From: Sphingomonas yabuuchiae
GTDB taxonomy: Bacteria > Pseudomonadota > Alphaproteobacteria > Sphingomonadales > Sphingomonadaceae
Length of the DNA: 49,476 bases
NCBI RefSeq assembly: GCF_001477495.1
Contig: NZ_LDTF01000077.1
Span: forward strand, 1-49,476
Direction of reading: 5' to 3'
The notes beneath the pieces are model-generated. The model saw nothing but the letters and a program-made list of their open reading frames with translations, was not told the origin of the DNA and ran no database searches. Positions 44,436 through 49,476 of the stretch are shown here, piece by piece (position 1 is the stretch's first letter; each line of letters starts with the position of its first letter). The translations under genes and the position numbers were made by a program.

Positions 44436-46334
44436 ATGCGTCTTCCTCTCGCCCTTCTTCTCGCCTCCGCCGTCGCATTTCCGGCGCAGGCGGCGGTGCA
44501 TCGTTATCTCGGCCTGACCATGGCGCCCTCGGGCAGCGAGGTCGCCGCGATCGAGCTGGGCGAGAACAACCATCCCGGCATCGTCGTGCGTTCGGCGCGC
44601 GATGGGCGCGTGGTGCGGCGGATCGATCCTTGCGCGACATGCAGCTATTCGGGGCTGACCTATGCCCCGCAGGGCGACGGCCTGGCCTTTCTGGCGCGGA
44701 ACGGCGGCGTCGCCACGCTGATGCTCGCACGGGGTGACACGGTGCAGTCCGTCGCGACGGTCGAAGGACTCGCCTCGACCCCGCGCTTCTCGCCCGATGG
44801 CAAGCGGGTGGCCATGCTCATCACGCTGGGCGCGACCAAGGATGTCGGTGCGACCCAGGCGGGTGCGCGGCAGGTGGGTGAGATCGGTGTCGCCAATGAC
44901 GAACAGCGCCTCGCCATCGTGACGGTCGGGGAGGGGGCACCATCCAAGGCCGTGCCGCTGTCGCCGCAGGGGCGCTACATCTATGAATATGACTGGACGC
45001 CCGATGGCTCGGGCCTGGTCGTGACCTCGGCGCTGGGCAATGGCGATGCAAACTGGTGGGTGGCGACGCTCGACCGGGTCGATGCGAAGACCGGGGCGGT
45101 GACGTCGATCGCCAAACCCGCGACGCAGCTGAACATGCCGCGCGTGTCGCCGGATGGAAAGACCGTCGCGTATATCGGCGGGCTGATGAGCGATTTCGGC
45201 TCGATCGGTGGCGATGTCTGGACCGTGCCGTTGGCGGGCGGCACGCCGGTCAACCAGACCAAGGGCCAGCCGATGACCTTCACCGCGCTGACCTGGACGA
45301 AGGGCGGGTTGCGCGCGGCGACGCTTCGCAACGAACAGATGGGGGCCGTCGCCCTTATGCCGGGCCAAGCCCCGCGTCCGCTCTTCGCCCGACCCGTGGG
45401 TCTGTCGGCGGGAGACGGCAAGATCGCATGGAATGCCAAGGGCGATATGGCGGCCAGCGTCGTCGAGGACTTTACCCATGCACCGGCCGTCTATGCCGGG
45501 CCTGCGACCGATCTTCGCCAGATCACCCATGACAATGACACCCAGAAGCCCGCCGTTCAGGCGCGCAGCGTCACCTGGACGAACGAAGGCTTCACTGTCC
45601 AAGGCTGGCTGTTGGCACCGTTGACGGCAAAGCCCGATGCCAGGGCGCCGATGATCGTACAGGTCCATGGCGGTCCCAGCGCCGCCAGCACGCCCCGCTT
45701 CATCGAGAAGGGATTGGCCAGCACCTTCGAGGATGCGGGCTATTACCGCTTCCTGCCCAATCCGCGCGGTTCCTATGGGCAGGGCGAAGCCTTTACGGCC
45801 GCGAACAAGCGCGACTTTGGCGGCGGTGACCTTCGTGACATTCTGGCTGGGATCGACGCGGTCGAGAAGCTGGCGCCGATCGACGACGCCCGGCTCGGCC
45901 TGACCGGCTGTTCCTATGGCGGCTTCATGGCGATGTGGGCCAACACGCAGACCAATCGCTTCAAGGCGATCGTGGCGGGAGCAGGCCTATCCGATTGGGT
46001 CAGCTATTACGGGACCAACGGCATCAACACCTGGATGATCCCGTTTTTCGGTAAGTCGGTCTATGACGACTATCAGGCCTATGAGGATGTCTCGGCGGTC
46101 TACCACGTCAAGTCAGCGCGGACCCCGACTTTCATCTATGTCGGCGAACGCGATATCGAGGTGCCGCCCACCCAGTCGGTCGAATGGTGGAATGCGCTGA
46201 AGAGCCAGAACGTGCCGACCAGCCTCGTCATCTATTCCGATGCCGGACACTGCGTGCCGACCCAGGCCCCCGACGTGATGAAGCGACAACTGGCATGGTT
46301 CGGCAAATATCTGGGTCAGTCATCCACTAACTAA
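44436..46334 (+). CDS. S9-family peptidase (prolyl oligopeptidase/acylaminoacyl peptidase type), exported
   Basis: 632 residues with a signal peptide (LALLLASAVAFPAQA). A beta-propeller part carries repeats such as PRFSPDGKRVAM and PRVSPDGKTVAYI; the hydrolase domain holds the nucleophile in LTGCSYGGFMAMW (Cys in place of the first Gly of the usual GGSYGG), the acid in YVGERDIEVPP and the His in SDAGHCV. AAGGA precedes the ATG at 44436, which was chosen because it starts the signal peptide. A hairpin follows at 46346. This is a second S9 enzyme, not a close copy of the one at 27740. Confidence 0.9.
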   Translation: MRLPLALLLASAVAFPAQAAVHRYLGLTMAPSGSEVAAIELGENNHPGIVVRSARDGRVVRRIDPCATCSYSGLTYAPQGDGLAFLARNGGVATLMLARGDTVQSVATVEGLASTPRFSPDGKRVAMLITLGATKDVGATQAGARQVGEIGVANDEQRLAIVTVGEGAPSKAVPLSPQGRYIYEYDWTPDGSGLVVTSALGNGDANWWVATLDRVDAKTGAVTSIAKPATQLNMPRVSPDGKTVAYIGGLMSDFGSIGGDVWTVPLAGGTPVNQTKGQPMTFTALTWTKGGLRAATLRNEQMGAVALMPGQAPRPLFARPVGLSAGDGKIAWNAKGDMAASVVEDFTHAPAVYAGPATDLRQITHDNDTQKPAVQARSVTWTNEGFTVQGWLLAPLTAKPDARAPMIVQVHGGPSAASTPRFIEKGLASTFEDAGYYRFLPNPRGSYGQGEAFTAANKRDFGGGDLRDILAGIDAVEKLAPIDDARLGLTGCSYGGFMAMWANTQTNRFKAIVAGAGLSDWVSYYGTNGINTWMIPFFGKSVYDDYQAYEDVSAVYHVKSARTPTFIYVGERDIEVPPTQSVEWWNALKSQNVPTSLVIYSDAGHCVPTQAPDVMKRQLAWFGKYLGQSSTN

Positions 46335-46345
46335 CGTATTATAAG

Positions 46346-46377
46346 GCCGAAACTGTCGCGCACGGGGCAGTTTCGGC
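46346..46377 (+). terminator. Hairpin after the S9 peptidase
   Basis: GCCGAAACTG (46346-46355) pairs perfectly with CAGTTTCGGC (46368-46377) around a 12-base loop, 11 bases after the stop. No T-run follows on the plus strand. It separates the peptidase from rpfF and probably aids termination. Confidence 0.6.
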
Positions 46378-46446
46378 AAGGGGCGCGATCGGCGTCCGGG
46401 CTATTCTCCACAGGCAGCATGGTGCTGCATGTCGAGAGTATCACCG

Positions 46447-47352
46447 ATGACCGCTTATGACCCCAAAATGGCGAACGACTTCCGCGATGGCCGCGCCTCG
46501 CTCATGTCAGATATCGTCCGCGCGCTCAGCTTCGAGCAGCTGGAAACGCAATATGACGGCGCCGCCCACACACTCTGGACCGCGATGCGCCCGCGTGCGC
46601 GGCCCAGCTTCAATCCCGATCTGCTGAGCGATTTCGAGCGCTGGCAGGACGGGATCGTGCAGGCGGTCGACAGCGGCACGCTGCCGATCCGCTATCTCGT
46701 GCTCGGCTCGCGCTTTCCCGGCGTGTTCTCGCTGGGCGGCGATCTCGACCTGTTCGCGCAGGCGATCCGCGACCGCAATCACGACGCGCTGGCCCGGTAC
46801 GGCCATCGTTGCGTCCGTATCCTCTATCGCAACATGCGCGGACTGGAACGGCCGATCATCACCATCGGCCTGGTCGAGGGCGACGCGCTGGGCGGCGGGT
46901 TCGAGGCGCTTTTGTCCTTCCACGTCGTGATCGCCGAACGCGGCACCCATTTCGGCTTGCCCGAAACGATGTTCGGCCTGTTCCCCGGCATGGGGGCGCA
47001 TTGCTTCCTCTCGCGACGGCTGGGCGCGGCGCGGGCCGAACGGATGATCCTGAGCGGCCGGACCTTTAGCGCCGAGGAGCTTTACGAGATGGGCCTGGTC
47101 CATGGCCTAGCCGAGCGGGGCGAGGGGCGGCACATGGTCGCCGACTATATCCGGCAGAACGAGCGGCGGCACAGCGCGCACTGCGCCATCTATGAGGCGT
47201 CGCGCGCGGTTAATCCGTTACCGCTGGAGGAACTGGAGGCCGTGGTCGACCTCTGGGCGGATGCCGCCTTGCGGTTGACCGAAGGAGACCTGAAGCGGAT
47301 GGAGCGGCTGGTCGCCGCACAGAGCCGTTTGCGGGACAAGGCCGTAGCCTGA
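46447..47352 (+). CDS. rpfF: RpfF-type DSF synthase (crotonase fold)
   Basis: 301 residues from the ATG at 46447, which has GAGAG at a suitable distance; an ATG at 46429 is the alternative. The protein follows RpfF: SLGGDLDLFAQAIRDRN (oxyanion region), GDALGGGFEALLSFH with Glu153, and HFGLPETMFGLFPGMGAH with Glu173. The two Glu are 20 residues apart, as Glu141/Glu161 in Xanthomonas RpfF, where they dehydrate a 3-hydroxyacyl-ACP and release a cis-2-enoic acid signal (DSF). The acyl product here is not known. The stop abuts the convergent GGDEF-EAL gene. Confidence 0.88.
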   Translation: MTAYDPKMANDFRDGRASLMSDIVRALSFEQLETQYDGAAHTLWTAMRPRARPSFNPDLLSDFERWQDGIVQAVDSGTLPIRYLVLGSRFPGVFSLGGDLDLFAQAIRDRNHDALARYGHRCVRILYRNMRGLERPIITIGLVEGDALGGGFEALLSFHVVIAERGTHFGLPETMFGLFPGMGAHCFLSRRLGAARAERMILSGRTFSAEELYEMGLVHGLAERGEGRHMVADYIRQNERRHSAHCAIYEASRAVNPLPLEELEAVVDLWADAALRLTEGDLKRMERLVAAQSRLRDKAVA

Positions 47353-49311
47353 TCAACCGGCCCCGGGCAGGCGAGCCGCTTGTCCGGGGCTTCGGTCTTC
47401 GATGGCGGCCTCGGCGAACAAGGCGGCTATCTCTGCGGCGGGCATCGGCTTGGCCAACAGATAGCCCTGAACCGCATCGCACCGCGTCCGGCGCAGCTGG
47501 TCGAGCTGGGCAGGTGTCTCCACGCCCTCGGCCACCGTCCGCATCCCCAGCTTGGCAGCGAGTTCGACGATGGTCTGCACGATCGCGATCGAGGCGGGGT
47601 TATGCGCCAGATCCATCACGAAGGAGCGGTCGATCTTCAGCGTCTGGAACGGAAACTGGGTCAGATAGCTGAGCGAGGAATAGCCGGTCCCGAAATCGTC
47701 CAGGGTCGTGCACACATCGATCGCGTTCAGCGCGGTCAGCGCGGCCACCGAGCGCTCGACATCATCGAGCAGCACCGTCTCCGTCACCTCCAGCGTCAGC
47801 CGTTTCGCAGGCAGGCCGCTGTCCCTCAGGGCTCCCGCGACCATGACGGTCAGGTCTTCGGTACGCAGCTGCACCGGCGAAAGATTGACTGCGACCGTCG
47901 CACCCGATGGCCAGGTGCTCGCCGCGCGACAGGCCTGCTCCAGCACCCAGGCACCGATGGGCACGATCAGCCCGTTTTCCTCGGCGATCGGAATGAATTC
48001 GGCCGGGGATACGGGGCCGAATTGCGGACTGTGCCATCGCAACAGCGCCTCGCACGACGCGATGCTGTTCTGGGCCAGACGGAAGATGGGCTGGAACAGC
48101 AGGTGGAACTCGCCCCGTTCCAGCGCGCCGTTCATCGCTGCGGCGAGCTGACGGCGGCGCTCGATTTTCTCATCCATGACCGGCTCATAGAACAGCACCT
48201 GGCCCCGACCGCTCTCCTTGGCGCGGTAGAGGGCGAGGTCGGCATTCTTCAACAGCGTGTCGGCATCGCCTCCGTCTTCGGGTGCGATGGCGACGCCGAT
48301 CGAGGTGGTGGTGTGCAGCATATGCCCGCTGAACGGCACCGGCTGTCTTACAAGATGGAGGATCGTCGCGCCGATCCGGTCGACGGCATCATGTTCCGAG
48401 ACATGACAGAGGACGGCGAACTCGTCGCCTCCCAGCCGGGCGACGATGCCCTTTTCGCCGAACTGCGCATTCAATCGCCGGGCGATGGCGACAAGCAGCG
48501 CGTTGCCCGCCAGATGGCCGAAGGAGTCGTTCACTTCCTTGAAGCGATCGAGATCGAGCCACAGCAATGCCAGCTTGTCGCCGGATTGCGCCAGACCTTG
48601 CAGGCGCTGCTCGAATTGTTCGTGAAAGGCCGTGCGGTTGGACACGCCGGTCAGGTCGTCGCGCCGGGCCATGCGCGCATGATGCTCGGCCAGCGCGGCC
48701 TTTTCCTCCGAAGCGACGGTGGCACGGAGTATCGCGGCATAGGTCTGCTGGGTAATGTCCATCATCGCGATGACGAAGAAGATGATCACCGCCGCCATCA
48801 GCGCCTTTAACGGGCTCAGCGGGATGAGCAGCCCGATCGCGAGCGGCAGGGAGGCACAGCAAAGCTGGGACAAGGCGATCAAGGGCCGCCCGGCATTGCG
48901 CCCGGCAATCCCCGCCGCATAGCCGATGGCCGTCGTGACGGAGAGAAGGTGCAGGACGCCATTGTCGGTCCGGGTCAGCGTGAGCAGCCCGAACAGACCC
49001 AGCAGGGTCGCATAGCTCAGCGCACCGAGGCGGTAGCCGCGTTCCTGCTCGGGAACCGAAGCCGGACGGCTTGACAGTGCATCGCCGATACGGATCAGCC
49101 CGACCAGCCCCACGGCGACGGCACATAGGATCAGCCAGTCGTCGCCGCTGCAGACGGCAACGACCGCCGCAATGGCGCTGCTGGTCAAAGCGCCGATGAC
49201 CAAAGAGCGCGGCGACGCATAGAGCGACTCCACCAGCACGGCCCGAACCCGCGAGGAGATCTGGCTGTCGGCCTGTCGCAATCGCATAACCCGGGTGATT
49301 AGGCGTTTCAT
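47353..49311 (-). CDS. Membrane-bound GGDEF-EAL cyclic-di-GMP enzyme
   Basis: 652 residues. The N-terminal ~190 residues have about five or six membrane helices, forming a possible sensor. The GGDEF domain (from DDLTGVSNRTAF, about 218) has LDLDRFKEVNDSFGHLAGN and an intact RLGGDEFAVL (294-298); no RxxD inhibitory site is seen before it (GEKG at that place). The EAL domain (EAL at 421-423, then DDFGTGYSSL, LKIDRSFVMD, AEGVET) has the expected catalytic residues, so both synthesis and hydrolysis are possible. AGGAG precedes the ATG. It is adjacent and convergent to rpfF, recalling the RpfF/RpfR pair of Burkholderia, although RpfR carries a PAS domain rather than this membrane domain. Confidence 0.92.
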   Translation of the reverse strand: MKRLITRVMRLRQADSQISSRVRAVLVESLYASPRSLVIGALTSSAIAAVVAVCSGDDWLILCAVAVGLVGLIRIGDALSSRPASVPEQERGYRLGALSYATLLGLFGLLTLTRTDNGVLHLLSVTTAIGYAAGIAGRNAGRPLIALSQLCCASLPLAIGLLIPLSPLKALMAAVIIFFVIAMMDITQQTYAAILRATVASEEKAALAEHHARMARRDDLTGVSNRTAFHEQFEQRLQGLAQSGDKLALLWLDLDRFKEVNDSFGHLAGNALLVAIARRLNAQFGEKGIVARLGGDEFAVLCHVSEHDAVDRIGATILHLVRQPVPFSGHMLHTTTSIGVAIAPEDGGDADTLLKNADLALYRAKESGRGQVLFYEPVMDEKIERRRQLAAAMNGALERGEFHLLFQPIFRLAQNSIASCEALLRWHSPQFGPVSPAEFIPIAEENGLIVPIGAWVLEQACRAASTWPSGATVAVNLSPVQLRTEDLTVMVAGALRDSGLPAKRLTLEVTETVLLDDVERSVAALTALNAIDVCTTLDDFGTGYSSLSYLTQFPFQTLKIDRSFVMDLAHNPASIAIVQTIVELAAKLGMRTVAEGVETPAQLDQLRRTRCDAVQGYLLAKPMPAAEIAALFAEAAIEDRSPGQAARLPGAG

Positions 49312-49476
49312 ATCAATCTCCTGAGCGATGACTAGCTCATCCGCTCCGGGTGTCGATAGAACTATGCTAGCTTTGTGGTTCCGGTGTGCGGTCGTGGAAG
49401 CCGTAGCGTCAGGGTGTAGGGCAGGCCACGAGGCGCGGGGGGAGGGGGTAGGGGTTGGATGTTACGGTGTGGCGGA
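49312..49476. other. Distal window end, no gene seen
   Basis: 165 bases upstream of the GGDEF-EAL gene. The first ~15 bases carry its ribosome site (AGGAG at about 49318-49323 on the minus strand), and the promoter is probably here. The last ~60 bases are G-rich and unremarkable; no open frame with a family motif is visible. Confidence 0.5.

Noticed and set aside
49380..49476. G-rich distal end as a second artefactual contig end
   Set aside because: It is G-rich, but not low-complexity like the start; the evidence is too weak.

Overview
The window is a GC-rich stretch of about 49.5 kb, with dense, overlapping genes on both strands. It most likely comes from an alphaproteobacterium of the Sphingomonas type. 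The reasons are several acyl-CoA catabolism genes, a TonB-dependent receptor, an OprP-type porin, many secreted peptidases and frequent ATGA/GTGA stop-start overlaps. No rRNA, tRNA or CRISPR array was seen. The first ~200 bases (an AT-rich start, then 148 bases with no pyrimidine) look like a damaged contig end, and they remove the 5' part of the first gene.

Region 1 (202-13376) is a catabolic cluster. It holds an alcohol dehydrogenase of the aryl/terpenyl-alcohol type (5'-truncated), a ferredoxin reductase, a divergent acyl-CoA ligase, two acyl-CoA dehydrogenases, two thiolases, an SDR, two crotonase-fold enzymes, an APH-fold kinase, a nitronate-monooxygenase-like flavoprotein and a [2Fe-2S] ferredoxin. 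The kinase plus ACAD pair resembles the LvaA/LvaC and ACAD10/11 logic, in which a hydroxyacyl-CoA is phosphorylated and the phosphate is then eliminated. The reductase and ferredoxin sit at opposite ends and suggest an oxygenase (for example a P450) that is not in the window.

Region 2 (13377-16045) is a decayed lldPRD locus: remnants of the L-lactate permease and of the GntR-type regulator lie directly upstream of an intact lldD. Region 3 (16184-19650) has a small Cys-rich secreted protein, a type III polyketide synthase with an ICMT-type methyltransferase (alkylresorcinol/alkylpyrone-like pair) and a divergent DHA2 efflux pump. Region 4 (19982-30166) has katG with a strong terminator, a small unknown protein, a DUF2252 protein and three exported hydrolases/peptidases (M14, DUF885, S9).

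Region 5 (30298-34468) is a TPP-riboswitch operon: outer-membrane TonB receptor, APH-fold kinase and PnuC/PnuT transporter, read as a thiamine salvage unit. It is followed by a secreted cupin, a dead IS5-family element with a CTAG duplication, nicotinamidase and a small acidic protein. Region 6 (37016-43084) is a carboxylate-uptake-like locus: porin, MHS-family MFS symporter, orphan ModA-like binding protein, divergent DctA-like symporter and LysR regulator.

Region 7 (43246-49311) has a class A beta-lactamase-fold protein lacking Glu166, a DUF1289 protein, an S9 peptidase, and an RpfF-type DSF synthase convergent with a membrane-bound GGDEF-EAL protein. The last pair is a probable quorum signal/cyclic-di-GMP module.
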